Assembly: GCF_000203935.1 (NCBI RefSeq)
Contig: NC_008577.1
Span: 2,046,001-2,110,000 of the forward strand
Reading direction: 5' to 3'
From: Shewanella sp. ANA-3
Lineage (GTDB): Bacteria; Pseudomonadota; Gammaproteobacteria; Enterobacterales; Shewanellaceae
DNA length: 64,000 nt
The position numbers and the translations under genes are program-made. This document shows, piece by piece, positions 1 to 9,661 of this stretch (position 1 is the first letter of the stretch; each line of letters begins with the position of its first letter). The notes under the pieces are model-generated. The model was not told where the DNA came from and did no database searches. It saw only the letters and a program-made list of their open reading frames with translations.

Positions 1-678
1 TCTGCTTTCTATCCGAAGAAAGTGATCGTGCGTATGTCTGACTTCAAGTCTAACGAATACGCGAACTTAGTGGGTGGTGACCGTTACGAGCCAGAGGAAG
101 AAAACCCAATGTTGGGCTTCCGTGGTGCAAGCCGTTATATCTCTGAATCATTCCGCGATTGTTTCGCGTTAGAATGTGAAGCGATTAAGCGCGTGCGTAA
201 CGAGATGGGTCTGAAAAACGTTGAAGTGATGATCCCATTCGTCCGTACCGTGAAAGAAGCCGAGCAAGTGATTGAACTGCTGAAAGAGCAGGGCTTAGAG
301 CGTGGTAAAGATGGTCTGCGCGTCATTATGATGTGTGAAGTACCGTCAAACGCGCTGTTAGCGGATCAATTCCTTGAGCACTTCGATGGTTTCTCTATCG
401 GCTCAAACGACTTAACTCAGCTATCACTCGGTCTTGACCGTGACTCTGGCATCATCAGCCACCTGTTCGATGAGCGTAACGAAGCCGTTAAGATCCTGCT
501 GTCTATGGCCATTAAAGCGGCTAAGGCGAAGGGCGCTTACATCGGTATCTGTGGTCAAGGACCTTCAGATCACGCCGATTTCGCGGCTTGGTTAGTTGAA
601 CAAGGCATCGATACCGTATCGTTAAACCCTGATACAGTGATTGATACTTGGTTATATTTAGCCGAAGCGCACGGTTGA
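1..678 (+). CDS. ppsA: Phosphoenolpyruvate synthase, C-terminal part (cut by window start)
   Basis: The reading frame is open from base 1 and ends in TGA at 676-678, leaving the last 225 residues; the true start lies outside the window. The fragment is the PEP-binding TIM-barrel end of the PEP-utilising enzyme family. It shows the MIPFVRT and GSNDLTQL motifs and, near the end, GICGQGPSD, whose cysteine (residue 184 of the fragment) matches the proton-donor cysteine of pyruvate phosphate dikinases. The enzyme makes PEP from pyruvate and ATP for gluconeogenesis, for example during growth on lactate. It is followed at once by a strong terminator. A pyruvate phosphate dikinase cannot be excluded from the fragment alone, but the QGPSDH ending favours PEP synthase. 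Confidence 0.93.
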   Translation, partial: SAFYPKKVIVRMSDFKSNEYANLVGGDRYEPEEENPMLGFRGASRYISESFRDCFALECEAIKRVRNEMGLKNVEVMIPFVRTVKEAEQVIELLKEQGLERGKDGLRVIMMCEVPSNALLADQFLEHFDGFSIGSNDLTQLSLGLDRDSGIISHLFDERNEAVKILLSMAIKAAKAKGAYIGICGQGPSDHADFAAWLVEQGIDTVSLNPDTVIDTWLYLAEAHG

Positions 679-705
679 TCTCGGTTGTAATTTTATAAAG
701 GTGTT

Positions 706-735
706 AAAAAAGCCGCTTTTTAGCGGCTTTTTTTT
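706..735 (+). terminator. Rho-independent terminator of ppsA
   Basis: A 7-bp stem AGCCGCT/AGCGGCT (711-717 with 722-728) with a four-base T loop is flanked by an A run before and a T run of about seven after. It lies 28 bases past the ppsA stop. The flanking runs would also allow it to work on the other strand. Confidence 0.9.
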
Positions 736-777
736 GTTTATAATGGGCCGCATAACAATAATTGACTGAAGCCGCTC

Positions 778-3700
778 ATGTTACCTCTGTTATCACACCA
801 ACAAACGTTAGAACCTGTCTATCTGGCCTATCTTGATGCCTTAGCGCAAAGTGGCTACGCCGGTGATATCGATAAGCGCTACAGCGCGCGCCTCGTGCAA
901 GCTACGGATAACTCCGTATACCAATTTTTGCCGCAGGCAGTGCTTTATCCTAAGCATCAAAAAGATATTCAAATTGCCTTGTCGCTGGCGGCAAAAGCAG
1001 AATTTGCGGGTGTGACTTTTAGTGCCAGAGGCGGTGGTACGGGCACCAATGGCCAATCGCTGACCCACGGCTTGATCCTCGATGTGTCACGCTACATGAA
1101 TCGCGTATTGGAAGTGAACCATGAGCAGGGCTGGGTGCGCGTCGAAGCGGGTGTAGTCAAAGATGCGCTAAACGATGCGCTGCGTCCCCACGGTTATTTC
1201 TTCAGCCCCGATCTCTCAACCTCAAACCGTGCCACTATCGGCGGCATGATTAATACCGATGCCTCGGGCGCGGGATCCTTAGTTTACGGTAAAACCTCAG
1301 ATCATGTGCTAGCGCTACGCAGCATATTGATTGATGGCAGTGTGTTCGACACGCGTCCCCTCGATGCGGGTCTGTTATGTAACCCGGATAACGTGAGCGA
1401 TAATCCACTTGGGCAAAAACTGATTTCTGCGATTGCCGAGGTGTGCCGCGAGAAGCGTGCGCTGATCGAACAACAATTTCCTAAGCTCAATCGTTTCTTA
1501 ACCGGATATGACTTAAAGAATGTCTGGAACAACGGCTTAACCCAGTTCGACCTCTCACGTATTTTAACTGGCTCTGAAGGCACGCTGGCGGTGATCACCG
1601 AAGCGAAACTCAACATTACACCACTGCCGAGTGAGCGAGCGATGGTGAACATTAAGTATGACTCCTTCCAGTCCGCACTGCGGCATGCGCCATCCTTAGT
1701 GGCGGCGCGGGCCACTGTGGTTGAAACCGTGGACTCAAAAGTGCTTAACCTTGCCCGTGAGGACATTGTTTGGCATTCGGTTTCAGACCTTATTCAAGAA
1801 GTACCGGGCAAAGTGATCGATGGGCTCAATATGGTCGAGTTTGCTGGCGACGCCGTTGAGGTGAGCGAAAAGCTTGCGGCACTCGAAGCCGTGCTGACCG
1901 AACAAATCAACCGTGGTGAGTGTGGCGTGGTTGGTTATCAAGTCACTCAAGATAAGGCCAGCATTGAGAAAATCTACGGCATGCGTAAAAAAGCTGTGGG
2001 CCTACTCGGTGCTACCAAAGGACGTCGCAAACCCATTGCGTTTGCCGAAGATACGGCAGTGCCGCCCGAAATGCTCGCCGATTATATTATGGAGTTTCGC
2101 GCACTACTCGATAGTCACAATTTGCAATACGGCATGTTTGGCCATGTGGATGCGGGCGTATTACACGTTAGGCCTGCGCTGGATATGTGCGATGTCGAAG
2201 ATGAAAAACTGCTGAGGGTGATTTCCGATCAAGTCGCGGCGCTGACACTCAAATATGGTGGCCTGATGTGGGGCGAGCACGGTAAGGGCGTGCGCGGCGA
2301 ATATGGTCCTTCGGTGTTTGGTGATGAGCTTTATGGCGTGCTGCAAGATATTAAAGGCCTATTTGACCCTGATAATCGACTCAACCCAGGCAAATTAGTG
2401 GCGCCAAAGCAAGCGGGTGGCCTGTGTTTTGATGTGGACAGTACCAAGCGCGGCAAGTTTGACCGGCAAATTCCGGTCGAAGTACGCGATGCCTATCCCG
2501 ATGTGATGAACTGTAACGGTAATGGCCTGTGCTTTAACTACAGCAGTTTCTCACCTATGTGTCCGTCATTTAAAGTGACGGGGGACAGAGTTCAGTCGCC
2601 TAAAGGTCGCGCGGGCTTAATGCGTGAGTGGCTGCGTTTACTCGAATCCGAAGGCGTCGATGTCAATGCGCTGGCCAGAGCTAAACCCTTAGGTATTTTG
2701 CAGCGCATGCAAAATACCATCAATGCGAAGCGCGATTACGATTATTCCCACGAAGTGATGGAATCACTGAAGGGATGTTTGGCCTGTAAAGCTTGCTCGA
2801 GCCAATGTCCTGTGAAAGTGGATGTGCCTAAATTTAGGGCGCAGTTCTTTAATATTTACTATCAACGTTATCTGCGTCCGGCTAAAGATTATCTGGTGGC
2901 GGGCATCGAAGACAGTCTGCCCATTATGGCGGCGGCGCCAAGGCTGACCAATTTCGCCTCGCAAAACCCGCTCAGCCAATGGGTGATCAAAAAGGCCATC
3001 GGTTATGTGGATGCGCCAGCGCTGTCGGTGCCGACATTAAAACAACGGCTCGATGGTCATGCGAGCCGTGGTTATGATCTGGCGGCATTGCAGGCCATTC
3101 CCGCGGATGAGCGCGCCAAATTTGTGTTAGTGGTGCAAGATCCATTTAACAGTTTCTACGATGCTGGCTTGGTGTATCGCTTTGTCCAACTGATTGAAAC
3201 GTTAGGATTAAAGCCTGTTCTATTGCCCTTTAAACCCAATGGTAAACCGACCCACATTAAGGGTTTCTTGGATAAATTTGCTAAAACGGCGCAGTCGAGC
3301 GCGGATTTCTTAAACCAAGTGCATAAGTTAGGCATGCCTATGGTGGGTATCGATCCCGCCTTAGTGCTCTGTTATCGCGATGAATATAAAGAAATCTTAG
3401 GGGCGAATCGCGGCGCGTTTGAGGTGAAACTGGCTAACGAGTGGCTGCTTAGCATTCTGCAGGATATTCCGACTAAGGCCATGCAAGATAAGCAATTTAC
3501 CTGGTTTAGCCATTGTACTGAGTCTACGGCTAAACCCAATACCGCCAATGAGTGGAGCAAAATCTTCACTCACTTTGGCGCTAAATTAACCGCGGTGAAT
3601 CTGGGTTGTTGCGGCATGGCGGGTACTTACGGCCATGAGGCTGAGAATCTTGAGCGTTCTAAGACCTTGTTTGATATGTCGTGGAAAGACACTTTAAGCA

Positions 3701-3819
3701 GGATAGACGCGTCGCAGGTGCTAGTCTCTGGCTACTCTTGTCGCAGCCAAGTGAAACGTTTCGCCGGTTACAAGCCAAAACATCCATTAGAGGCTTTATT
3801 GGAGCTCGTTAAGGCTTAA
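778..3819 (+). CDS. ydiJ: FAD-linked oxidase / Fe-S oxidoreductase, YdiJ type (probable D-2-hydroxyacid dehydrogenase)
   Basis: The 1013-residue protein matches the length of E. coli YdiJ (about 1018). The N-terminal half is a PCMH-type FAD domain with the glycine-rich loop GGGTGTNGQ at 84-93, followed by the FAD-oxidase C domain with GHVDAGVLHVRP. The C-terminal half has a cysteine group at 579/585/595, then a 4Fe-4S motif CLACKACSSQC with cysteines 667, 670, 673 and 677. It ends in CCG-type motifs (GCCGMAG, GYSCRS) as in glycolate oxidase and heterodisulfide reductase subunits. YdiJ relatives have been reported to oxidise D-2-hydroxyglutarate; D-lactate is the other likely substrate, and sequence alone does not decide. 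A TATAAT lies at 739-744. No clear Shine-Dalgarno precedes the ATG. Confidence 0.85.
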   Translation: MLPLLSHQQTLEPVYLAYLDALAQSGYAGDIDKRYSARLVQATDNSVYQFLPQAVLYPKHQKDIQIALSLAAKAEFAGVTFSARGGGTGTNGQSLTHGLILDVSRYMNRVLEVNHEQGWVRVEAGVVKDALNDALRPHGYFFSPDLSTSNRATIGGMINTDASGAGSLVYGKTSDHVLALRSILIDGSVFDTRPLDAGLLCNPDNVSDNPLGQKLISAIAEVCREKRALIEQQFPKLNRFLTGYDLKNVWNNGLTQFDLSRILTGSEGTLAVITEAKLNITPLPSERAMVNIKYDSFQSALRHAPSLVAARATVVETVDSKVLNLAREDIVWHSVSDLIQEVPGKVIDGLNMVEFAGDAVEVSEKLAALEAVLTEQINRGECGVVGYQVTQDKASIEKIYGMRKKAVGLLGATKGRRKPIAFAEDTAVPPEMLADYIMEFRALLDSHNLQYGMFGHVDAGVLHVRPALDMCDVEDEKLLRVISDQVAALTLKYGGLMWGEHGKGVRGEYGPSVFGDELYGVLQDIKGLFDPDNRLNPGKLVAPKQAGGLCFDVDSTKRGKFDRQIPVEVRDAYPDVMNCNGNGLCFNYSSFSPMCPSFKVTGDRVQSPKGRAGLMREWLRLLESEGVDVNALARAKPLGILQRMQNTINAKRDYDYSHEVMESLKGCLACKACSSQCPVKVDVPKFRAQFFNIYYQRYLRPAKDYLVAGIEDSLPIMAAAPRLTNFASQNPLSQWVIKKAIGYVDAPALSVPTLKQRLDGHASRGYDLAALQAIPADERAKFVLVVQDPFNSFYDAGLVYRFVQLIETLGLKPVLLPFKPNGKPTHIKGFLDKFAKTAQSSADFLNQVHKLGMPMVGIDPALVLCYRDEYKEILGANRGAFEVKLANEWLLSILQDIPTKAMQDKQFTWFSHCTESTAKPNTANEWSKIFTHFGAKLTAVNLGCCGMAGTYGHEAENLERSKTLFDMSWKDTLSRIDASQVLVSGYSCRSQVKRFAGYKPKHPLEALLELVKA

Positions 3820-3867
3820 CGCAATTTTGTATTAGGGATTGGATAATCCCTACAGCAATGCCACACT

Positions 3868-3893
3868 AAACCAGTCGTCAGGCTGGTTTTTTT
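3868..3893 (+). terminator. Rho-independent terminator of ydiJ
   Basis: The stem AAACCAG/CTGGTTT (3868-3874 with 3883-3889) is followed by a T run to about 3893. A second, weaker hairpin AGGGATT/AATCCCT lies just upstream at 3834-3851. The pair separates ydiJ from the next gene. Confidence 0.8.
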
Positions 3894-3907
3894 ATTGAGG
3901 GGACGCT

Positions 3908-4396
3908 ATGGAAAAACACACGGACAATGTTATCGACACGCTACAGGAATTCACCAGCAAGCCAGCGCCGGATGTTGTCACACAGCCAACGGCGCTGTGT
4001 AGTGAAGTCGCGTTATTTCGTATCCAACTCTCCAGTGACTGGATATATCAGGACAGCCCATTACCGACCAAGTTTGCCAAGTTATTTGCCAGTATTTTAC
4101 ATGGTATCGATGGCGAACATTTTCTGATCACGCCAGTCGAGAAGGTGCGAGTCGAGGTGGATGATGCGCCACTGTTGATTGTCGATTATGTGAAAGATGA
4201 AACAGCATCGGGTTTAACGCTGCGCAGTAGTATTGGCACTGAGCATTATCTGGCGACACTCAATCACTTAAAGCTCACCGACTTTGGGATTTATCTGCCG
4301 CTAGAGCGCGGCCTATGGGGAAAATTGAGCCGTGCTTGTTACTATAATTTTGTGAATGAATTCAATTTACCCGACGACGAAGAGGCAGATGCGTAA
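3908..4396 (+). CDS. DUF1285 family protein
   Basis: A 162-residue soluble protein without signal peptide or membrane segment. It carries the pattern I associate with DUF1285: a tryptophan-containing segment at about 45-60, then LITPVEKVRVEVDDAPLL, followed by a VDY and a C-terminal NF motif. Structures of DUF1285 proteins exist, including one from Shewanella as I recall, but the function is unknown. A GAGGGG Shine-Dalgarno sits just before the ATG. The preceding terminator makes it a separate unit from ydiJ, and the MarR gene follows after about 140 bases on the same strand. Confidence 0.7.
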   Translation: MEKHTDNVIDTLQEFTSKPAPDVVTQPTALCSEVALFRIQLSSDWIYQDSPLPTKFAKLFASILHGIDGEHFLITPVEKVRVEVDDAPLLIVDYVKDETASGLTLRSSIGTEHYLATLNHLKLTDFGIYLPLERGLWGKLSRACYYNFVNEFNLPDDEEADA

Positions 4397-4534
4397 AGAT
4401 TTTGATTGCAATTACTTGGGCAAGCTGACTAGTTTATTACGGGTTAAGTGATAGTATTAAAACTGACCTCGGCCAATCCTTCTCGGGTTTGGGTCAGTGT
4501 TGTTGGGGCTAAATGGTGTTTTCGGAGGTGCTGT

Positions 4535-4966
4535 TTGAACCGCTATGAAAGCTTAGGCTATCTTGTTTCCCACTTGAATATTGAGCTGCAAAATGAGCTC
4601 GATATACAGCTGAAACGCTATCAGCTCGACATTAAGTTGTGGCCAGTGTTGTTCGCGCTTTGGCAGGAGGAGGGGATCTCTCAGACCGAGCTGTCTAAGC
4701 GTTGCGATGTGGCCAACTATACCATGACCCGTTTGCTCGATCAGTTGCAGGTTCAGGGATTGATCACCCGTCACCAAGAGCTCGATAACCGCCGTGCATT
4801 CCAGATTTTCCTCACCGATGAGGCTAAAGCGCTGGAGCAGGATTTGATCCGTGAGGCTGAGCGGGTCAATGAAAAATACCTGTCCAATCTCAGCGAAGAG
4901 GAGCGCCAGCAGTTTATGCGCTTACTCAATAAGATAAATCGCTTACCTTCACTCACAGAGCTGTAA
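4535..4966 (+). CDS. MarR family transcriptional regulator
   Basis: From the TTG at 4535 the protein has 143 residues, the usual MarR length. That TTG is preceded by GGAGGT (4524-4529) at 5 bases; the frame is open back to a GTG at 4448, which lacks such a site. The core has a winged helix-turn-helix: ISQTELSKRC, then VANYTMTRLLDQLQVQGLI, then the wing DNRRAFQIFLT. MarR proteins bind DNA as dimers and usually respond to small ligands or oxidants. The target is unknown; autoregulation or control of the downstream subtilase gene, which starts 290 bases later on the same strand, are reasonable guesses. Confidence 0.87.
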   Translation: MNRYESLGYLVSHLNIELQNELDIQLKRYQLDIKLWPVLFALWQEEGISQTELSKRCDVANYTMTRLLDQLQVQGLITRHQELDNRRAFQIFLTDEAKALEQDLIREAERVNEKYLSNLSEEERQQFMRLLNKINRLPSLTEL

Positions 4967-5256
4967 GCTCTGCCCTTAGACAATGCTGTTTAACCGTCTC
5001 CACGCATTCGCTAACGGCGATTAAACTGCTATCACAATGTTTGTTTTCTCAGCGTATTGGTTTGTTACTAATACTCCGGCCTATTACTCATTCTTGTTTT
5101 AACCAGCAGTACAAATTGCTACCCGAGTATTGTTGCAAAAATGTTTCACTGGACGCCATCTTGTTGCACTGGAAGCTTGCATTCCAACACAAAAACCATT
5201 GCTCAGATTGGTTTGTCGACTGAGCAATTACAAGGTGATTTTTCAGGGAACATGAA

Positions 5257-8200
5257 ATGAAACAACTCTTTAAGCGCAGCCGTATTGCTGCGACCTGTCT
5301 TATGGCAATGGGGCTCGCGACCAGTTACGCCACACTGGCGGATGATAGCGCGTTCGTGGATGCACAGTCTGGTGCGGTGCAATTTACCTTAATTACCGGT
5401 GAGGTGGTCACAGCAGTCGTGCGTGCTGATGGCTCACTCGGCGGGATCCGTTTGCTCGGTGAACATGGGGCCGAGGTGATCACCAGTATTTTTCAAAATG
5501 CGAATGGCCAATATCTTATTACACCCAAAGCCCAACCTCTGGTGACATCCCAAGCCGTCGATTTAGAGCTTTTTAACATCACTAAATTACATGCAGCGGG
5601 CTATGACGATGCTTCCACCGATAAGCTGCCCGTGATTATCGAATACCAAGATGGCACGCTGGCGGGCTCTGCGGTACCGAATCCGATTGAAGGGGCGACA
5701 TTAACCGATGAAATTGAGCTTATCGACAGCGCCGCCTTTGGTGTGAGTAAGTCGAAAGCGGCCAAGGTATGGGAAACTCTCAGCACGGATGCTTCGGTGA
5801 AATCTGTATGGTTAGATGCCGTGGTGCATGCCGATAAAGAGGTGCCAAATGGCGTGAATGCCTTGGCAAACTTAACCCCAACCGTGCCGTTAACCGGTAC
5901 CTATGGCAATTTAGCCAAGCACTTCAATGGTCAAGGTGTCACTGTTGCAGTACTTGATACTGGTTATGATCTTGATCATAACGATTTAGCAGAGCAAGTG
6001 CTTGTCAGTAAAGATTTTACCTATTCCAGTAATGGGATAGACGATCTCAATGGCCACGGCACTCATACTGCGGCCACCATTGCAGGCACAGGTGTCGAAT
6101 CTAATGGTCGCTGGGCGGGCATGGCGCCAGGAGCTAAGTTGCTGGTGGGCAAGGTGCTGACAAATGCGGGCTCCGGCTCTACTAGTGGGATCTTGAGTGG
6201 TATGCAGTGGGCCGTGGCTCAAGGCGCCGATGTGGTCAGCATGTCTTTAGGTGGTAGTGGCACTAGCTGTACTGGGCCGCTTGTCGATATGGTCGAAGCC
6301 TTGAGTGACAAAGCCTTGTTTGTGGTGTCGGCGGGCAATAGTTTTACCCGCGAGACGGTGGGGATCCCAGGATGTGCCCCGAGTGCGTTAACTGTGGGAG
6401 CCGTTGACCGCGATAATCACACTGCATCTTTCTCATCCCGTGGACCCTCTCCTGATGGTCATTCTGCAAAACCCGATATCGCCTCACAAGGTGTGGATGT
6501 CGTGTCGGCAGCTTCTGGGGGATTTGGCTCGACGGCCTATCGCGCTCTGTCGGGTACCTCCATGTCGGCGCCCCATGTGTCAGGCGGCGCGGCGATTGTG
6601 ATGCAAGCCAGACCCGAATTGAGTCCGCGGCAAGTGAAAGAAGTGTTGACCTCTTCGGTATTACCGAACGATTCACACGTGCTTGAGCAGGGAGCTGGGC
6701 CTATGGATGTGAATCGCGCAATCGCTCAAAGCATTATCGCGCCGCCCAATATGGAGCTTGGCTCCTTTGCCTATGATCAGGATATTGGCGTTACAGAAAA
6801 AACCATTAGTTTGCGCAACTTATCTGACAAGGACATCAATCTTAAGCTGAAAATGAGCTTGATAGGTGAAGATGGTAAAACCCGTATGCCAGCCACACTA
6901 GCGGGATTAAGCCTTAACAGTATTACCGTCCCTGCTAAGGGGAGTGCTGAGATCCCTGTGTGGATAGACTCGAGTGTGGCACTGCGTAGTGGCGCCTATG
7001 GCACTATCACTGGGCGCATCGAAGGTACAACAACGGGTAAATCCGATGAACGGGTCACTGTACCTGTGTCGTTTTGGATTGAGCCGCCGCAGGTAAACTT
7101 GAGCTTAAGTGTGACCGATATGCGTGGTCATCCTGCCACCTCGCCATCAAAAGTGTATTTGATGAATGAGGAAGATGATTGGGGACAAGCCGTAAGCTTA
7201 ACCAATGGCCAAGCGAGCGTGAAAGTGCCTGAGGGTAACTATTCAATCGTCGCTAATGTTATGACCTATGACAATGATTTTACTTCAAATGGTTTAGTGG
7301 AATCGGCGACACAAATGGCGGTGCTTAATCGCAAGTTAAGCCAAGATACCCACCTTGAGTTTGATGCCCGTAATGCTGAAAAACTGCAGTTTAAAGCCAG
7401 CAAGCCGTTAGCGACGCAAGGTTTCTCCTTTGGATTTACCTACGCATTGGATGATAACAAGCTCGCAAAATTGGCGGCGATGGACTTTGCACCTGACTAT
7501 GTGAAGGATATGTACACTTGGTCACAGGGGCACGATGACAGATTCCGCTCCTTCGTGACGACTCGTGCTATTGCCCCCGAAGCTGTGCTGACGATGCAAA
7601 ATGGGGAAGTGCTGGAGTATAACAAGCAAGGTTTGGCAATGTCCTTCAATGGCCAAGGCCGAGCAGAAGTGGTATTTGTGGGCGATGGCGGTTACAGCAC
7701 GGATTGGACTCAGTTCGATCTTAAGGGACGCATTGCACTCATAGGCAATCCCTATTATTTGACCTCCACCATGGTGAACAATGCCCTGAAAAATGGCGCG
7801 ATTGGGGTGATTTTCTATCGTCCTGGTCTTAAGGGGCGTTACAAGGGAACGATTGGTGGCACGCCGCGCATTCCTGCTGTAGGGATCAGTTCAGATCAAG
7901 GTGAAGCCCTATTGGCGCAGGTCGAAGCGGGCAACAATCTGGTGAGTTGGTCAGGAATTGCCGCTGAGCGTACACCCTATGCTTATTCCATTAACCATAT
8001 CACTGACGGGCGTATCGATGGTGGGCAAGTGGTGCTGCAAGAGCACAAGATGCAGAAAATTAGTGCGGCCTATCATTCACAAAATGATGAACGTCCTGTG
8101 TTTGTGGATGTGATGGGGATGACCAATAGTACGGGCGAGTTCTATTCCACGGGCAGCACGCAAATGGTGATGACACCGATAATCCGTGATGAATACTACA

Positions 8201-9042
8201 CGGCAACCCGTAAAAATATGTGGACCAACATCGTTATGCCCGGCTCTGCGATGACGGCCGAAGGCGCTTACTTCGATGGTCCACGTATGATGACCGAAGG
8301 CACCGTTGAGAGCACCTCTTGGCTTAAAGGACCTAAGGCGGGTAGTTTGCTCACTAATGGTGGTGCGATTGCCTATCGCGACACTAATACTATCGATTTA
8401 AGTATTGTGCGATTCGGTGATGCGGCAGGGCATGATGGCAAAGGTGGCTACAATTCACAGTCTCTCTATGGGTTGAAAGTGAATGGTCAGAACACTTATC
8501 TCGACAGTGGGCTGCTGACGCTTCCTGACTCGAATGCTCAAGTAGAGCTCGAAATTCGCTCCTACGCCCGAGGTGTCGGTAGCAGCTCGCCGATTAAAGA
8601 TAACTTAGGCTCTTTCTACCAAGGGATTTATCACTTCAGCACGGATTCGAGTAAGCAAGGTGTTCAGGCGGTATTGGTACCTAAAATTGATATCCCTATC
8701 GCGCTTGATAACACTGTGGCTGCGGGTGAAGCGGTTACCGTCAAGCTTGCGGGTGTGATGGATGGCATAGGTCAAGTTGACTTGGCTGATGTCAGCTTAG
8801 AGTACGGTTATGGCCAAGAGTGTTCTCTGGCAGCAGTCTCTGTATCGATTTACTGCCCCGTAGCGAGTAAATTTGCTGAAAGTGCATGGAAAACGGCAGA
8901 AGTCAAAATGGTCGATGGTCAGTGGGTTGCGACCATTCCTAATGATACTGCCGCGGGTAATTTTGTGCATTTACGTGTACAAATGAATGATGGCAGTAGC
9001 ACTGCGCAGCAGACTATGATGCGGGTTTATATGCTGAAGTAA
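5257..9042 (+). CDS. Large secreted subtilisin-like serine protease (peptidase family S8) with PA domain
   Basis: A 1261-residue pre-protease. A Sec signal peptide occupies about residues 1-28, ending TLA-DDS. The catalytic triad is Asp234 in VAVLDTGYD, His267 in GHGTHTAA and Ser435 in SGTSMSAPHVSGGA, with oxyanion Asn361 in VSAGNS. A protease-associated (PA) domain lies at about 800-895, after the catalytic domain rather than inserted in it. The segment at 42-110 (LITGEVVT, then LFNITKL and AGYDDA, then LPVIIEY) resembles the N-terminal region of large actinobacterial S8 proteases. The product is probably extracellular or on the cell surface. It has its own terminator. No C-terminal sorting signal was recognised. 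Confidence 0.92.
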   Translation: MKQLFKRSRIAATCLMAMGLATSYATLADDSAFVDAQSGAVQFTLITGEVVTAVVRADGSLGGIRLLGEHGAEVITSIFQNANGQYLITPKAQPLVTSQAVDLELFNITKLHAAGYDDASTDKLPVIIEYQDGTLAGSAVPNPIEGATLTDEIELIDSAAFGVSKSKAAKVWETLSTDASVKSVWLDAVVHADKEVPNGVNALANLTPTVPLTGTYGNLAKHFNGQGVTVAVLDTGYDLDHNDLAEQVLVSKDFTYSSNGIDDLNGHGTHTAATIAGTGVESNGRWAGMAPGAKLLVGKVLTNAGSGSTSGILSGMQWAVAQGADVVSMSLGGSGTSCTGPLVDMVEALSDKALFVVSAGNSFTRETVGIPGCAPSALTVGAVDRDNHTASFSSRGPSPDGHSAKPDIASQGVDVVSAASGGFGSTAYRALSGTSMSAPHVSGGAAIVMQARPELSPRQVKEVLTSSVLPNDSHVLEQGAGPMDVNRAIAQSIIAPPNMELGSFAYDQDIGVTEKTISLRNLSDKDINLKLKMSLIGEDGKTRMPATLAGLSLNSITVPAKGSAEIPVWIDSSVALRSGAYGTITGRIEGTTTGKSDERVTVPVSFWIEPPQVNLSLSVTDMRGHPATSPSKVYLMNEEDDWGQAVSLTNGQASVKVPEGNYSIVANVMTYDNDFTSNGLVESATQMAVLNRKLSQDTHLEFDARNAEKLQFKASKPLATQGFSFGFTYALDDNKLAKLAAMDFAPDYVKDMYTWSQGHDDRFRSFVTTRAIAPEAVLTMQNGEVLEYNKQGLAMSFNGQGRAEVVFVGDGGYSTDWTQFDLKGRIALIGNPYYLTSTMVNNALKNGAIGVIFYRPGLKGRYKGTIGGTPRIPAVGISSDQGEALLAQVEAGNNLVSWSGIAAERTPYAYSINHITDGRIDGGQVVLQEHKMQKISAAYHSQNDERPVFVDVMGMTNSTGEFYSTGSTQMVMTPIIRDEYYTATRKNMWTNIVMPGSAMTAEGAYFDGPRMMTEGTVESTSWLKGPKAGSLLTNGGAIAYRDTNTIDLSIVRFGDAAGHDGKGGYNSQSLYGLKVNGQNTYLDSGLLTLPDSNAQVELEIRSYARGVGSSSPIKDNLGSFYQGIYHFSTDSSKQGVQAVLVPKIDIPIALDNTVAAGEAVTVKLAGVMDGIGQVDLADVSLEYGYGQECSLAAVSVSIYCPVASKFAESAWKTAEVKMVDGQWVATIPNDTAAGNFVHLRVQMNDGSSTAQQTMMRVYMLK

Positions 9043-9066
9043 TACGTCAGAGTAGTTTGGATTACA

Positions 9067-9096
9067 CCGCTATTGTTTAGGCAATAGCGGTTTTTT
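9067..9096. terminator. Terminator between convergent subtilase gene and small membrane-protein gene
   Basis: A perfect 9-bp stem CCGCTATTG/CAATAGCGG (9067-9075 with 9082-9090) is followed by six T on the plus strand. It ends the subtilase transcript and may also stop the convergent gene at 9120. Confidence 0.85.
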
Positions 9097-9119
9097 ATTA
9101 CTGAATTTTTAACATCGGC

Positions 9120-9467
9120 TTAGAAAGGGAAGAGCACGGCAAGCAGCACTAAACTGGAGCCCAGCAGTAACCCCTGTTGCAGCAGGCGTTGGCCTTGAAT
9201 AAGGCTGTTTTTACCTTGTTTTAAGCTGGTAATAAGTTGATTGTGTTTATAAATTCGGCAAGTGAGCTCATCGGTTTGAGGATCGATAAACAGCTTGAAA
9301 CTGCATTGATGGCCATCATTGAGCTGTACTTTATGTACGCTGTTCGGGCCAAAGTTGAATTTGCGTGACACCATCTGCCCATTCACGAACACACGTTCAA
9401 TTCCAAACCAATCACTGGCCTGTAGCTCAACCGAGTCCTGATTTAACTCGTACTTAAAACTGACCAT
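9120..9467 (-). CDS. Small protein of unknown function with C-terminal membrane anchor
   Basis: I do not recognise the family. From the ATG at 9467, preceded by AAAGGGA, the protein has 115 residues; the frame is open a further 16 codons upstream without a better start site. The N-terminal 80 residues are soluble, beta-rich by pattern, and contain a VFVNGQMVSRKFNFG stretch. The last 20 residues are strongly hydrophobic (about 97-115), which suggests a single C-terminal membrane helix ending in PF. There is no signal peptide, so the soluble part may face the cytoplasm. It lies alone between the subtilase and leucine dehydrogenase genes. Confidence 0.6.
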   Translation of the reverse strand: MVSFKYELNQDSVELQASDWFGIERVFVNGQMVSRKFNFGPNSVHKVQLNDGHQCSFKLFIDPQTDELTCRIYKHNQLITSLKQGKNSLIQGQRLLQQGLLLGSSLVLLAVLFPF

Positions 9468-9626
9468 ATGCAATCCCTTTACTGACAGACGAGTGATTAA
9501 TTCAAGCAGAGGCACATAGGCTTTTCCACTACAGAAAAGTGAATTTTACGTGGCGTTCTGGTATCTGATTGGTATTAAGAGGAATTTATTTTTTAGCTGG
9601 ATAAGCGAAGCGAGGGAAGAGGTTGA

Positions 9627-9651
9627 GGCGGACAACAAGTCGTTGTCCGCC
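9627..9651 (-). terminator. Hairpin downstream of ldh
   Basis: A perfect 10-bp stem GGCGGACAAC/GTTGTCCGCC with a five-base loop lies 11 bases past the ldh stop on the minus strand. It lacks a T run on that strand, so it may protect the mRNA 3' end or need Rho rather than act as an intrinsic terminator. Confidence 0.5.
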
Positions 9652-9661
9652 GAAAGCAGTG

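Noticed and set aside
1302..1766. 154-codon minus-strand frame within ydiJ
   Set aside because: Shadow of the FAD-domain coding sequence; Ser/Arg-rich composition typical of antisense frames.
5041..5223. 60-codon plus-strand frame in the gap before the subtilase
   Set aside because: It begins at a TTG without a Shine-Dalgarno and shows no family resemblance; more likely leader sequence.
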